Assembly (NCBI GenBank): GCA_015060485.1
Contig: SUYI01000009.1
Coordinates: forward strand, 1-64,000
Direction: 5' to 3'
DNA: 64,000 nt
From: Prevotella sp.
GTDB taxonomy: Bacteria; Bacteroidota; Bacteroidia; Bacteroidales; Bacteroidaceae
In this document: positions 50,573-59,345 of the stretch, piece after piece
Position numbering within the stretch: position 1 is the first letter of the stretch
How the letters are laid out: each line of letters starts with the position of its first letter
The notes under the pieces: generated by a model
The model's input: only the letters and a program-made list of their open reading frames with translations
Told to the model about the DNA's origin: nothing
The model's database searches: none
Made by a program: the position numbers and the translations under genes

Positions 50573-52024
50573 ATGACTCCTATTCAAACTACCAAAATGT
50601 CCAACTTCCGTTGGGTCATCTGTGCGCTGCTGTTCCTGGCAACGACGATTAACTACATGGACCGACAGGTGCTGTCGCTGACATGGAAAGACTTTATCGC
50701 TCCCGAGTTCCACTGGACGGACGACGACTACGGTACGATTACCGGTATGTTCTCGCTGTTCTATGCCGTTGCGAACCTGTTTGCGGGTAAATTCATCGAC
50801 TGGATGGGTACGAAGAAGGGTTACCTGATTGCTATCTTCGTATGGTCGCTGGGTGCCGTGCTGCACGCTGGTTGCGGCTGGGTGGCTATGACCGTCAAGG
50901 GTTACGAGTCGGTGGCCCAGCTGGGTCAGCTGACGGGTGATGCTGCTGTGGCTATTGCTTCCATCTCCGTATGGCTGTTCCTCTCGTGCCGTCTGATTCT
51001 CGCTGTCGGTGAGGCAGGCAACTTCCCTGCTGCCATCAAGGCTACGGCAGAGTATTTTCCCAAGAAGGACCGTGCGTTCTCGACTTCTATCTTCAACAGC
51101 GGTGCGTCGGTAGGTGCACTGGCAGCTCCTGCTACGATTCCCCTGCTGGCTCGTGCCATGGGGTGGGAGATGGCTTTCATCATCATCGGTGCGCTGGGCT
51201 TCATCTGGATGGGTCTGTGGATGTGGCTCTATGAGAAGCCCCGTCATAACAAGCGCGTCAACCAGGCTGAGCTGAACTACATCGAGCAGGACAACGACCT
51301 GGCTGAGGTACAGGATCGTGATGCCGTGAAGGAGGAGAAGACCATTCCGTTCATGAAGTGCTTCACCTACAAGCAGACGTGGTCGTTCCTCGTGGGTAAG
51401 TTCATGACGGACGGTGTGTGGTGGTTCTTCCTGTTCTGGGCACCGGCATACTTCTCCGACCAGTACGGCTATACTTCTGACTCGCCTATGGGTATCGCAC
51501 TGATCTTCACGCTCTACGCTATCGTAACCATCCTGTCGATAGGCGGCGGCTATCTGCCTACCTATTTCGTCGACAGAAAGGGCATGAACCCCTACCTGGG
51601 TCGCATGCGCGCCATGTTCATCTTCGCCTGCTTCCCACTGTTGGGCCTGTTCGCACAGCCTCTTGGCACTATCAGCGCTTGGTGGCCTGCCATTCTCATT
51701 GGTCTGCTGGGTGCTGGTCACCAAGCTTGGTCGGCTAACCTGTTCTCGACCATTGGCGACATGTTCCCCAAGTCGACCATCGGTACGATTGTAGGTCTGG
51801 GTACGATGGCAGGAGGTCTGGGCTCGATGAGTATCAATAAGGGTTCAGGTATGTTCTTTACCTGGGCTGCTGATCAGGGTGTCAACTTCTCGTTCTTCGG
51901 ATTCGACGGCAAGCCCGCAGCCTACATGGTGGTGTTCTGCATCTGTGCAGTGGCTTACCTCATTGGCTGGTGCATCATGAAGGCCCTCGTACCGAAGTAC
52001 AAGCCCATTGAACTGGAAGATTAA
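50573..52024 (+). CDS. MFS transporter, hexuronate (ExuT) type
   Basis: 483 residues, 12 membrane segments, first helix RWVICALLFLATTINYMDRQVLSL as in the ACS family of anion/uronate:H+ symporters (ExuT/GudP); GTKKGYLIAIFVWSLG and SRLILAVGEAGNFPAAIK-like helices follow. It would import hexuronates or KduI products. It shares a short direct context with kduI (31-bp gap holding AATTATCAATTG-type repeats). Its stop overlaps the convergent nitroreductase gene by 4 bp. Confidence 0.88.
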   Translation: MTPIQTTKMSNFRWVICALLFLATTINYMDRQVLSLTWKDFIAPEFHWTDDDYGTITGMFSLFYAVANLFAGKFIDWMGTKKGYLIAIFVWSLGAVLHAGCGWVAMTVKGYESVAQLGQLTGDAAVAIASISVWLFLSCRLILAVGEAGNFPAAIKATAEYFPKKDRAFSTSIFNSGASVGALAAPATIPLLARAMGWEMAFIIIGALGFIWMGLWMWLYEKPRHNKRVNQAELNYIEQDNDLAEVQDRDAVKEEKTIPFMKCFTYKQTWSFLVGKFMTDGVWWFFLFWAPAYFSDQYGYTSDSPMGIALIFTLYAIVTILSIGGGYLPTYFVDRKGMNPYLGRMRAMFIFACFPLLGLFAQPLGTISAWWPAILIGLLGAGHQAWSANLFSTIGDMFPKSTIGTIVGLGTMAGGLGSMSINKGSGMFFTWAADQGVNFSFFGFDGKPAAYMVVFCICAVAYLIGWCIMKALVPKYKPIELED

Positions 52025-52779
52025 TATCCTCTGACCGTCCAAGGCAGAAAACCTTGGCGTTTGAGGGCATCGATGAGTCCCTCGCTCATGGCTTCATTAT
52101 CCTTTCGCGTATAGCGGATGTCGGTGAAGACTTGTGCGAGGGTCTCTTTGTTGTTGATACGTACAAACTCGAGGTTCTCCGGACGGTGCTCTTTGTCCTC
52201 GTAGTGCTTGTCGATATCCATTGCCAGATAGTCGGCATAAGTCTCCTGGTGGACAAAACTCTCCAGAGGCAGACGGTCGGAGAGGGGAGGCTCCTCAGCA
52301 GGCCAACCGACAGTGAGTGTAGCTACGGGGAACGTCAGTTTGGGCAGTTCCAGCAGGTCGATGATCTGTTGAGGCTGATAGACGGTAGTGCCCAGATAGC
52401 AGTAGCCGAGCCCTTCTTCGTCCATGAGGTTACAGAGCGTCTGCGTATAGAGCAGTGCGTCGGTAGTGGCATTGATGAACGACAGGAAGTTGTCGTAGCC
52501 GGGGTCGGCATTGCGACAGCGTGCCCACGTGCTGGTGCGGTTGAAGTCGGCACAGATGGTCAGTACCACGGGAGCCTGTGTCACCATGGGCTGGTTGAAA
52601 TGGGCGGGGGCCAGCTTGGCCTTCATCTCCGGAGAGCGTGTGACGACGACGCTGTAGAGCTGCAGGTTGCCCATGGTCTGTGTACGACTGGCCTCTGTCA
52701 TGAGGCGGTTTAAAAGTGTTTCGCTGACTTCGCGGTCGGCGTACTTGCGGATGGTCCTTCGAGTAAGAATTGATTTCAT
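52021..52779 (-). CDS. Nitroreductase-family flavoprotein
   Basis: The ORF track begins at 52863, but the family start is MKSILTRRTIRKY at 52779, giving 252 residues. SRTQTMGNLQLYSVVVTRS and EEGLGYCYLGTTVYQPQQI fit an NfsA/FRP-like FMN-dependent nitroreductase. It would reduce nitroaromatics or quinones with NAD(P)H. Its promoter (52798) is back to back with that of the next gene, so the two are divergent. Confidence 0.85.
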   Translation of the reverse strand: MKSILTRRTIRKYADREVSETLLNRLMTEASRTQTMGNLQLYSVVVTRSPEMKAKLAPAHFNQPMVTQAPVVLTICADFNRTSTWARCRNADPGYDNFLSFINATTDALLYTQTLCNLMDEEGLGYCYLGTTVYQPQQIIDLLELPKLTFPVATLTVGWPAEEPPLSDRLPLESFVHQETYADYLAMDIDKHYEDKEHRPENLEFVRINNKETLAQVFTDIRYTRKDNEAMSEGLIDALKRQGFLPWTVRGY

Positions 52780-52797
52780 TTTTATAGATTTTTGGGA

Positions 52798-52835
52798 CAA
52801 AGATACGAATAAATAAAGAAAAAATCGTATCTTTG
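52798..52835. promoter_or_regulatory. Divergent -7 boxes between nitroreductase and nrdJ-like genes
   Basis: Minus-strand TATCTTTG at 52798-52805 serves the nitroreductase; plus-strand TATCTTTG at 52828-52835 serves the gene at 52854. Confidence 0.7.
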
Positions 52836-52853
52836 CAGACAAAATATAAAGAT

Positions 52854-53477
52854 ATGGAATCAAATTTGCAAAAAGAGAGCCTTCATCGCATTGCCAGCGA
52901 ACTGGCTCAGATGGGACGTCAGAAGAAGAAGCCGCTGACGGAAGAAGAGATTATTCCATTGTTGGAACGCTATCAGTCAACGCTGCGTCCCGAGGTGACG
53001 GAAGTGCGTCCGCAGGAGTTGGAATGCGACGTGGTGCGTTTCCAGAACAACAAGGATAAGTGGGTGGCTTTGGTGGGTCTGCTGAATGGTTATCCTTATG
53101 AGATCTTTACAGGTCTTCAGGACGACGAGGAAGGCATCATCTTGCCCAAATCTGTGACCAAAGGCAAGATTATCAAACACGTCAATCAGGACGGCACGAA
53201 GCGTTACGACTTTCAGTTCGAGAATACGCGTGGCTATAAGATTACGGTAGAGGGCCTGTCGGAGAAGTTCAATCCCGAATATTGGAACTATGCCAAGCTC
53301 ATTTCCGGCGTGCTGCGCTACAGGATGCCCCTTGAACATGTCATCAAGCTGGTCAGTTCGTTGCAGTTGCAGTCGGAGAACATCAACACGTGGAAGGTCG
53401 GTGTGGAACGTGCCTTGAAGAAGTATCTGGACGATGCTCCCATTGACGGCACGGACGGCGCAGAAAGTCATCAGTAA
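52854..53477 (+). CDS. Stand-alone C-terminal domain of B12-type ribonucleotide reductase
   Basis: The ATG at 52854 lies after the TATCTTTG box; the ORF-track ATG (52833) overlaps the box. RPQELECDVVRFQNNKDKWVALVGLLNGYPYEIFTG and the SINTWKxGVxRALK-like end match the C-terminal ~200 residues of class II (NrdJ) reductases of Bacteroidetes. The catalytic barrel is absent and no NrdJ core lies in the window, so this is a separate 207-residue protein with its own promoter. It might be a regulator or partner of the reductase. Confidence 0.8.
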   Translation: MESNLQKESLHRIASELAQMGRQKKKPLTEEEIIPLLERYQSTLRPEVTEVRPQELECDVVRFQNNKDKWVALVGLLNGYPYEIFTGLQDDEEGIILPKSVTKGKIIKHVNQDGTKRYDFQFENTRGYKITVEGLSEKFNPEYWNYAKLISGVLRYRMPLEHVIKLVSSLQLQSENINTWKVGVERALKKYLDDAPIDGTDGAESHQ

Positions 53478-53492
53478 GCTGAGGGTAGCGGT

Positions 53493-53876
53493 ATGAAAAT
53501 GACGTCGAGCTATATCTTCCTGGAGGATGTCCGGATACATGCCTATCATGGTGTGCTGCCTCAGGAGAACGAAGTGGGACAGGACTTCCTGGTGTCGGTA
53601 CGCTGTGGCGTCGACATCTCGGAGGCTATGGAGCACGACACGTTAGAGACGACGTTGAATTATGCGACGCTCTACGAGTTGATAGCACGCGAAATGGCTC
53701 AGACATCACAGCTCATAGAACATGTGGCGGGACGTATGGCCAAGAGTATCTTCCGCGAGTTTCCGATGGTGGCGTCGTTGGACCTCACCATCACCAAGCT
53801 GAATCCTCCTTTGCGAGGCGACTGCAAGGGCGCTGGCGTGGAGCTACATTTAATAAATGATAAAACTGGCGTGTAA
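53493..53876 (+). CDS. folB: Dihydroneopterin aldolase
   Basis: Splits 7,8-dihydroneopterin in folate synthesis. IFLEDVRIHAYHGVLPQENEVGQDFLVSV, TLNYATLYELI and the C-terminal VTKLNPP-like ITKLNPPLRGDCKGAGVEL are the standard FolB motifs; length 127 is usual. It follows the NrdJ-like gene by 15 bp and precedes the amidase promoter. Confidence 0.93.
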   Translation: MKMTSSYIFLEDVRIHAYHGVLPQENEVGQDFLVSVRCGVDISEAMEHDTLETTLNYATLYELIAREMAQTSQLIEHVAGRMAKSIFREFPMVASLDLTITKLNPPLRGDCKGAGVELHLINDKTGV

Positions 53877-53902
53877 ATCGGGGATTTTCTCAGGAAAATA
53901 TG

Positions 53903-53910
53903 TACTTTTG
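53903..53910 (+). promoter_or_regulatory. -7 promoter box of the amidase gene
   Basis: TACTTTTG followed by CACTCGCA, 8 nt before the ATG at 53919: a nearly leaderless start. Confidence 0.65.
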
Positions 53911-53918
53911 CACTCGCA

Positions 53919-55313
53919 ATGAAGGATAATAAACGTTTTCTGACTATATTGATGCTGCTGATGATGGTGATGATGGTTGCTTTCGGCAAGACAGTAACCC
54001 TCTCTACGGCTGCCAAGACGAGCAAGTTTACACTGGTGATTGATGCCGGACATGGGGGCAACGACGCCGGTGCCATAGGTCCCCTTACGAAAGAGAAAAT
54101 CATCAACCTGAATGTGGCGCTGGCCTTCGGAAAGCTGGTAGAGCGCAACTGCTCGGATGTGAAGGTGATCTACACTCGTAAGACGGATGTGTTTATACCC
54201 TTGCATACCCGTGCCGATATCGCCAACCGCAACAAGGCTGACCTCTTTATTTCCATCCATACGAATTCCTTGCCCAAAGGCCGCATCTCACGAGGTTTGG
54301 AGACCTATACGCTGGGTATGCACCGTGCTGCCGACAATCTGGAGGTCGCCAAACGCGAGAACGAGGTCATTCTTTACGAGAAGGACTACAAGCAGCGTTA
54401 TCAGGGCTTCGACCCCAATTCGTCGGAGAGCTATATCATGTTCGAGTTTATTCAGGACCATAACATGGCGCAGAGCGTCGAATTGGCGAAATACGTCCAG
54501 CGACGCACTTGTGCTTCGGCAGGACGTATCGACAAAGGTGTCAAACAGGCCGGCTTCCTGGTGCTGCGCGAGACGTCGATGCCGAGTTGTCTGATTGAGC
54601 TGGGCTTTATTTCTACGCCCGATGAAGAACGATTCCTGAACTCGACGTCGGGAGTCAATCAGTTGGCGCAGGGTATCTATCAGGCTTTCCTGGACTATAA
54701 GCGGAAGAACTATGGTGGTGTGACTGTTCCTTTGAAGGCCGAACAAAAGACGGAAGTCGAGATTCCTACCGTTGTTCCTAAGGCTGATACTCCCAAGAAG
54801 GAGGTTAAGCAGGAACCCAAACCGGAACCCCAGCTTGAGGTTAAGCAGGAACCAAAACCGGAACCCCAGCCTGAGGTTAAGCCGGAACCAAAACCGGAGC
54901 CCCAGCCTGAGGTTAATCCGGAACCGAAACCAGAAACGAAGCCAGAGGTTAAGACGGAACCGAAACGGGAACCCCAGCCTGAGGTGAAATCTGAGCCCAA
55001 ATCTGAAGTAAGGCCCGATTTTGTTTCTGCAATTCCTGCTGTTCCCGTCTTTAAGGTTCAGATTCTGGCCAGCAGCACCAAACTGAAGTCCAACGATCCC
55101 CGACTGAAAGGACAGAAAGACGCAGCTTGCTATGAGGAAGGCGGATTGTATAAATATACGGTTGGCTCGTCAGCGAACTATAACGAGATTGCCCAGCTGC
55201 GCAAGACGCTTGCTGCCGACTTTCCCCAGTGTTTCATCATAGCCTTCAAGGACGGTGCCAAGGTAAATGTCCAACTGGCTATACAGGAATTTAGGAATAA
55301 TAACAAAAAGTAA
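53919..55313 (+). CDS. N-acetylmuramoyl-L-alanine amidase with Pro-rich linker and SPOR-like end
   Basis: Cuts the amide bond between MurNAc and the stem peptide, usually in cell separation. An N-terminal hydrophobic signal ([13 protein letters not shown]) precedes the Amidase_3 domain: [15 protein letters not shown] (zinc His), SIHTNS, and [16 protein letters not shown] (Glu). Residues about 290-365 are 12-residue [12 protein letters not shown] repeats, a stiff linker. The last ~90 residues ([14 protein letters not shown] ... [16 protein letters not shown]) look like a SPOR domain that would target it to septal peptidoglycan. The mlaD-like gene follows 8 bp later. Confidence 0.88.
   Translation: MKDNKRFLTILMLLMMVMMVAFGKTVTLSTAAKTSKFTLVIDAGHGGNDAGAIGPLTKEKIINLNVALAFGKLVERNCSDVKVIYTRKTDVFIPLHTRADIANRNKADLFISIHTNSLPKGRISRGLETYTLGMHRAADNLEVAKRENEVILYEKDYKQRYQGFDPNSSESYIMFEFIQDHNMAQSVELAKYVQRRTCASAGRIDKGVKQAGFLVLRETSMPSCLIELGFISTPDEERFLNSTSGVNQLAQGIYQAFLDYKRKNYGGVTVPLKAEQKTEVEIPTVVPKADTPKKEVKQEPKPEPQLEVKQEPKPEPQPEVKPEPKPEPQPEVNPEPKPETKPEVKTEPKREPQPEVKSEPKSEVRPDFVSAIPAVPVFKVQILASSTKLKSNDPRLKGQKDAACYEEGGLYKYTVGSSANYNEIAQLRKTLAADFPQCFIIAFKDGAKVNVQLAIQEFRNNNKK
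54805..55000. repeat. 36-bp tandem repeat coding for [12 protein letters not shown]
   Basis: About five imperfect 12-codon units in the amidase linker; a plain protein linker repeat. Confidence 0.8.
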
Positions 55314-55321
55314 TATACGAT

Positions 55322-56224
55322 ATGAAGTTCTTCACAAAAGAGGTAAAAATCGCTTTAGTGGCCATTCTTGGCATTGTCGTGCTTTACTACGGCCTGACGT
55401 TTTTGAAGGGACTTACCGTGTTTTCCTCTGACGACTCCTATTACGTGACCTTTACAGATGTCAGCGGTGTGTCAGCTTCTACTCCCGTCTATGCTAATGG
55501 CTATAAGGTGGGGGTCATCAAAGGTATTCAGTATGACTATAATCCTCAGGGGATGATTGTCGCCGAGATGGGACTCGATAAAGAGATGCGCCTGCCGCAG
55601 GGTTCACGGGCCGAAATTGCCAGCGATTTGTTGGGAAATATCAAAATCAATCTGATGTTAGGCGAAGATCCCATCCACATGATGAGCAAGGGCGATACCA
55701 TTTCTGGAGGTGCAGAACAGGGGCTGATGAGTAAGCTGGGAGCAATGGCTCCTGCCATCGAGGCTATGATGCCTAAGCTGGACAGCATTATAACCAGTCT
55801 GAACCTGCTGTTGGCTGATCCTGCATTGCGACAGACCTTGCATAATGTTGAGGGCATGACGGACAACCTGAATGCCACCAGTCGCGACCTGCGTTCTCTG
55901 TCGGCGTCACTCAATCGCGAGATGCCTTCTATGATGCAGAAAACCAATGGCATACTCGATAACACCCAGCAGCTGACCGGTAATCTGGCAGCTGTCGATG
56001 TGGCGACGATGACTGCCAGCATCAACCAGACACTGGCCAATGTCAACGAGATGACCCGCAAGTTGAACAGCACAGAGGGTACGCTGGGACTGCTTATGCG
56101 CGATGCTACGCTTTACAACAATCTGGCAGCAACGACAGCTTCTGCCGACTCTCTGCTCATCGACTTGAAGGCTCATCCCAAGCGTTATGTCCACTTTTCC
56201 ATTTTCGGTAAAAAAGATAAATAA
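55322..56224 (+). CDS. MlaD/MCE-family protein
   Basis: 300 residues: one N-terminal membrane helix (VKIALVAILGIVVLYYGLTFL), then an MCE domain (residues about 38-115: YVTFTDVSGVSASTPVYANGYKVGVIKGI, IASDLLGNIKINLML), then a long helical region. MCE proteins bring phospholipids between membranes; in Bacteroidetes they often sit alone like this. It starts 8 bp after the amidase, so the two are co-transcribed. Permease and ATPase genes are not in the window. Confidence 0.88.
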   Translation: MKFFTKEVKIALVAILGIVVLYYGLTFLKGLTVFSSDDSYYVTFTDVSGVSASTPVYANGYKVGVIKGIQYDYNPQGMIVAEMGLDKEMRLPQGSRAEIASDLLGNIKINLMLGEDPIHMMSKGDTISGGAEQGLMSKLGAMAPAIEAMMPKLDSIITSLNLLLADPALRQTLHNVEGMTDNLNATSRDLRSLSASLNREMPSMMQKTNGILDNTQQLTGNLAAVDVATMTASINQTLANVNEMTRKLNSTEGTLGLLMRDATLYNNLAATTASADSLLIDLKAHPKRYVHFSIFGKKDK

Positions 56225-56597
56225 AAATTCTTCCTTATATTTATTTTGTCTAAATAGTGAACGATTGGTTTATTTTTCAACTTAATGCCTCGTAACTGCT
56301 TGATATTATATACTTTCTGCCGTGCAGGATTTTTTATGATGCACAAGACTTGATGGATGTGCAGATGATGCGTAAGTGATTGTATGTGAGGAAATTGGAT
56401 ATATGCAAATAAGGAATGTTGTTAAGAAAAATTCAAAAATAGTCTAAAGTCCGATAAACAAACGAGTTACGCGTTTTTGGGTATAAACTGATTAAAAATA
56501 CAGATTTGCATATTTCAAAAATAATTGCGAACTTTGCAAGCGAAATCATTATTAACCGCACATTAGTGTAATTTATTAAAAGAACAACGATCGCCGC
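56225..56597. other. Intergenic stretch before dnaA
   Basis: About 370 AT-rich bases with no convincing ORF. I find no TTATCCACA-type DnaA boxes, so there is no sign that the chromosome origin lies here. GAACTTTG at 56529 followed by CAAG is a near match to the -7 promoter box and may drive dnaA with a leader of about 55-60 nt. Confidence 0.6.
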
Positions 56598-58013
56598 ATG
56601 GGAAATAGTCCAAAGGCGCTTTGGGACAACTGCCTTCAATTCATCAAGAGCAACGTCACCGAGCAGCAATTCAGAACATGGTTCGCGCCTATCGTCTTCG
56701 AGAAATACGACGACGACAGCCGGACTCTCCTCATACAGGTGCCGAGCAGGTACGTGTATGAGTATCTGGAGCAGCACTACGTGAATCTGCTGAGCAAGGG
56801 GCTGTCGCGTAGTTTCGGCAATAATGTGCAGTTGAATTACCGTATTGTGGTCGACCAGCAGCACAAGCTGACAGTCGACGAAGAGGGTAGCGAGGCTGTT
56901 TCTATCGACGTGCCCCAGAAGCGCGAGGGTATCAACAAGGGTCCTGGCATTCTCGACTCCGTACCCCATCAGGATCTGGATCCCCAGCTCGACCTGCACA
57001 AGACATTCCAGAGTTTCATCGAAGGCGATTCCAATAAGTTGCCGCGTACCGTCGGATTGTCTATTGCCGAGCATCCGGGAAAGTCGACGTTCAATCCCTT
57101 CTTCGTCTATGGACCTTCGGGCTGTGGAAAGACGCACCTCATCAACGCTATTGGCGTACGTTGTAAAGAAATGTACCCGCGTAGACGCGTACTTTATGTA
57201 TCGGCCCGCCTCTTCCAGGTGCAGTTCACTGATGCCACCCGTCAGAACACCGTCAATGACTTCATCCGTTTCTATCAGAGCATCGACGTACTGATTGTGG
57301 ATGATATTCAGGAATGGGCTACTGCTACGAAAACGCTCGACACATTCTTCCACATTTTCGACCATCTGTCCCGTCTGGGCAAACAGATTATTCTGGCTTC
57401 TGACCGTCCTCCTGTTGATTTGCAGGGTGTCAAGGACCGCCTGCTGACCCGCTTTGCCTGTGGTCTCATTGCCGAGCTCGAACAGCCCAACGTGCAGTTG
57501 TGCATCGATATTCTGAATGCCAAGTGCCGTCGCGACGGACTGAAGATTCCTGAGGATGTCATCGAGTATATTGCCCAGACTGCCAATGGCTCTGTGCGTG
57601 ATCTGGAGGGTGTCATCAATTCGTTGCTGGCCTACTCGGTGGTCTACAATTCCAATATCGACATCCGTCTGGCGCAGCGCATCATCCAGCGTGCAGTGAA
57701 GTTGGACAACAAGGTTTTGACCATCGACGACATTCTGGAGAAAGTCTGCGGACACTACGGCGTCGAGCAGAAGAGCATCTTTACCCGTTCGCGTAAGCGC
57801 GACCTGGTTATCGTGCGCCAGGTGTCTATGTATCTGGCCCAGAAATACACCAATATGCCTGCCGGACGCATCGGACAGCTCATTGGCGGACGCGACCATT
57901 CTACTGTCATCCACAGCTGCAGTGCTATCGAGCAGCGCCTGAAGGTAGACAAGTCTTTTGTGGCTGAATTGAACAGCATCGAGAACTCATTCCGACTGAA
58001 AAAGGAAAAATAA
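56598..58013 (+). CDS. dnaA: Chromosomal replication initiator DnaA
   Basis: 471 residues. N-terminal domain I (ALWDNCLQFIKSNVTEQQFRTWFAPI), AAA+ domain with Walker A GPSGCGKTH and Walker B LIVDDIQ, Sensor region RPPVDLQGVKDRLLTRFACGL, and domain IV with the DnaA-box-binding signature GRDHSTVIHS. Binds DnaA boxes and opens oriC with ATP. The neighbours upstream (amidase, MCE) and downstream (secreted protein) are unlike the usual dnaA-dnaN set, which is common in Bacteroidetes. Confidence 0.97.
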   Translation: MGNSPKALWDNCLQFIKSNVTEQQFRTWFAPIVFEKYDDDSRTLLIQVPSRYVYEYLEQHYVNLLSKGLSRSFGNNVQLNYRIVVDQQHKLTVDEEGSEAVSIDVPQKREGINKGPGILDSVPHQDLDPQLDLHKTFQSFIEGDSNKLPRTVGLSIAEHPGKSTFNPFFVYGPSGCGKTHLINAIGVRCKEMYPRRRVLYVSARLFQVQFTDATRQNTVNDFIRFYQSIDVLIVDDIQEWATATKTLDTFFHIFDHLSRLGKQIILASDRPPVDLQGVKDRLLTRFACGLIAELEQPNVQLCIDILNAKCRRDGLKIPEDVIEYIAQTANGSVRDLEGVINSLLAYSVVYNSNIDIRLAQRIIQRAVKLDNKVLTIDDILEKVCGHYGVEQKSIFTRSRKRDLVIVRQVSMYLAQKYTNMPAGRIGQLIGGRDHSTVIHSCSAIEQRLKVDKSFVAELNSIENSFRLKKEK

Positions 58014-58044
58014 TCCTTAATTTTTTTGGTGGTTTCAAAGAAAA

Positions 58045-58070
58045 CACGTACTTTTGCAACGAAGTACGTG
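58045..58070 (+). promoter_or_regulatory. Promoter box inside a 9-bp inverted repeat
   Basis: CACGTACTT and AAGTACGTG lie around TTGCAACG; the -7 box TACTTTTG (58049-58056) is within the palindrome. A regulator binding the palindrome would block the promoter, or the start of the RNA would fold. It drives the gene at 58136. Confidence 0.6.
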
Positions 58071-58135
58071 CATATGCCGTGCAAAACGTAACGAAACAAA
58101 CAAATTTACTAACAAATAATTAAAACAAAACGATT

Positions 58136-59227
58136 ATGAAGAAAATCTTTACTCTTATTGCGATGGCTTTCGTAGCCGTGGGTGTTAACGCTCAGGAAAC
58201 AGATTCCCAGGGACATGCTGCGGGTAAATATCCTGTAAAGAATGTAGTCTGGAAGTCTATTACCTGGAAAAATGGTAATAATAAGAAGGACAAGAACAAC
58301 AATGACATGCTTTTCCTGATGGGAACAGGTAATGGTTATGCTACACTTCTTGCAGACTATTATTACAGTGACGACAAAGGTGATTGGTTTACCCGTCCGG
58401 CCTACACTTATATCTCCTATGAGAGTGGTGAGACAGGTATTCCTGCCTACGGACTTTATTATAAGTTCACTCCTGCTGCAGCCGGTACGCTGAAGGTAAA
58501 TGTATGGGTAAACAAGGGTAACCGTAAGACTTTCGTAGTAAAGGCTTCTACGGGTGCGCCCCTCGTTCCTTATGTAGACTATTCTTTCGATGGTTATGTA
58601 AATGGTCAGAACACCAATACGGACCAGCCCAAGATTGATCCTGAGACAGGACAGCAACAACTCGATAACGATGGCAATCCCGTGTGGATTCAGGCACCTA
58701 CTTACTTCACTGCTGAGGAGATTAAAGCCCGTCACGATGCCGCCAAGGTGGGTGAAGATGGTGTCGACAGCGCTCCTTATGTCATTGACGCAGGAAATCA
58801 GGCCGTCTGGGGTTGGATTACTTTAAATGTAGAGGCAGGTGAAAGCTATGTCATCTATCAGCAGAGTTCACAGCTCGGTTTTGGAGGCTATGAGTTCAAT
58901 GGCGAGAGTTATATAGCTTGCTTGAATATGGGTGAAACAATCGCCTTGAACACGGAGTTTGCCAATGTTGTTGACGCCGATGGTAATGCCACCAATGTTG
59001 ACAATCGTGGTTCTGTTGTGAACTTTGGTACGGCAAGTATGGCTGTTGAGGCTGTTGGCGGTGCTGAGCCCGAGTCTGTAGAGGCAGACTTTGATGGCAC
59101 GGGTATCTCTGTCCTGAATGCAGAACTCAACGTGAATGCTCCTGTTTACAATCTGGCAGGCCAGCGTGTTGAGAATGGTTTCAAGGGACTGGTTATTCAG
59201 AATGGCAAGAAATATATGGTTAAGTAA
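58136..59227 (+). CDS. Exported protein with C-terminal NLAGQRV motif
   Basis: 363 residues, signal peptide MKKIFTLIAMAFVAVGVNAQ. Beta-rich sequence with YYKFTPAAAGTLKVNVWVNKG and AVWGWITLNVEAGESYVIYQQ suggests an exported Ig/jelly-roll-like protein; no catalytic motif. The end VYNLAGQRVENGFKGLVIQNG is the shared tail. A terminator follows at 59253, so it is a single-gene unit driven by the palindromic promoter at 58045. Neighbouring pectinases suggest a carbohydrate role, but nothing in the sequence proves it. Confidence 0.75.
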   Translation: MKKIFTLIAMAFVAVGVNAQETDSQGHAAGKYPVKNVVWKSITWKNGNNKKDKNNNDMLFLMGTGNGYATLLADYYYSDDKGDWFTRPAYTYISYESGETGIPAYGLYYKFTPAAAGTLKVNVWVNKGNRKTFVVKASTGAPLVPYVDYSFDGYVNGQNTNTDQPKIDPETGQQQLDNDGNPVWIQAPTYFTAEEIKARHDAAKVGEDGVDSAPYVIDAGNQAVWGWITLNVEAGESYVIYQQSSQLGFGGYEFNGESYIACLNMGETIALNTEFANVVDADGNATNVDNRGSVVNFGTASMAVEAVGGAEPESVEADFDGTGISVLNAELNVNAPVYNLAGQRVENGFKGLVIQNGKKYMVK

Positions 59228-59252
59228 ATAAAAACTATCCTATAATGAATTG

Positions 59253-59280
59253 GGAGTCGCTGACAAGCGGCTCCTTTTTT
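59253..59280 (+). terminator. Terminator after the 58136 gene
   Basis: GGAGTCGC/GCGGCTCC stem around TGACAA (one G-T pair), then TTTTTT. Confidence 0.8.
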
Positions 59281-59345
59281 CTTTTCATCAATATTACAAA
59301 AAGATTTGTTGTCCGTCTTTAATTATACTAAAACAAAAAACTAAG

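Noticed and set aside
54805-55000. Repeats in the amidase as a mobile element
   Set aside because: They encode a regular [12 protein letters not shown] protein linker and need no mobile explanation.
56225-56597. Chromosome origin next to dnaA
   Set aside because: No TTATCCACA-like boxes or AT-repeat cluster are seen on either side of dnaA, and dnaA is often away from oriC in Bacteroidetes.
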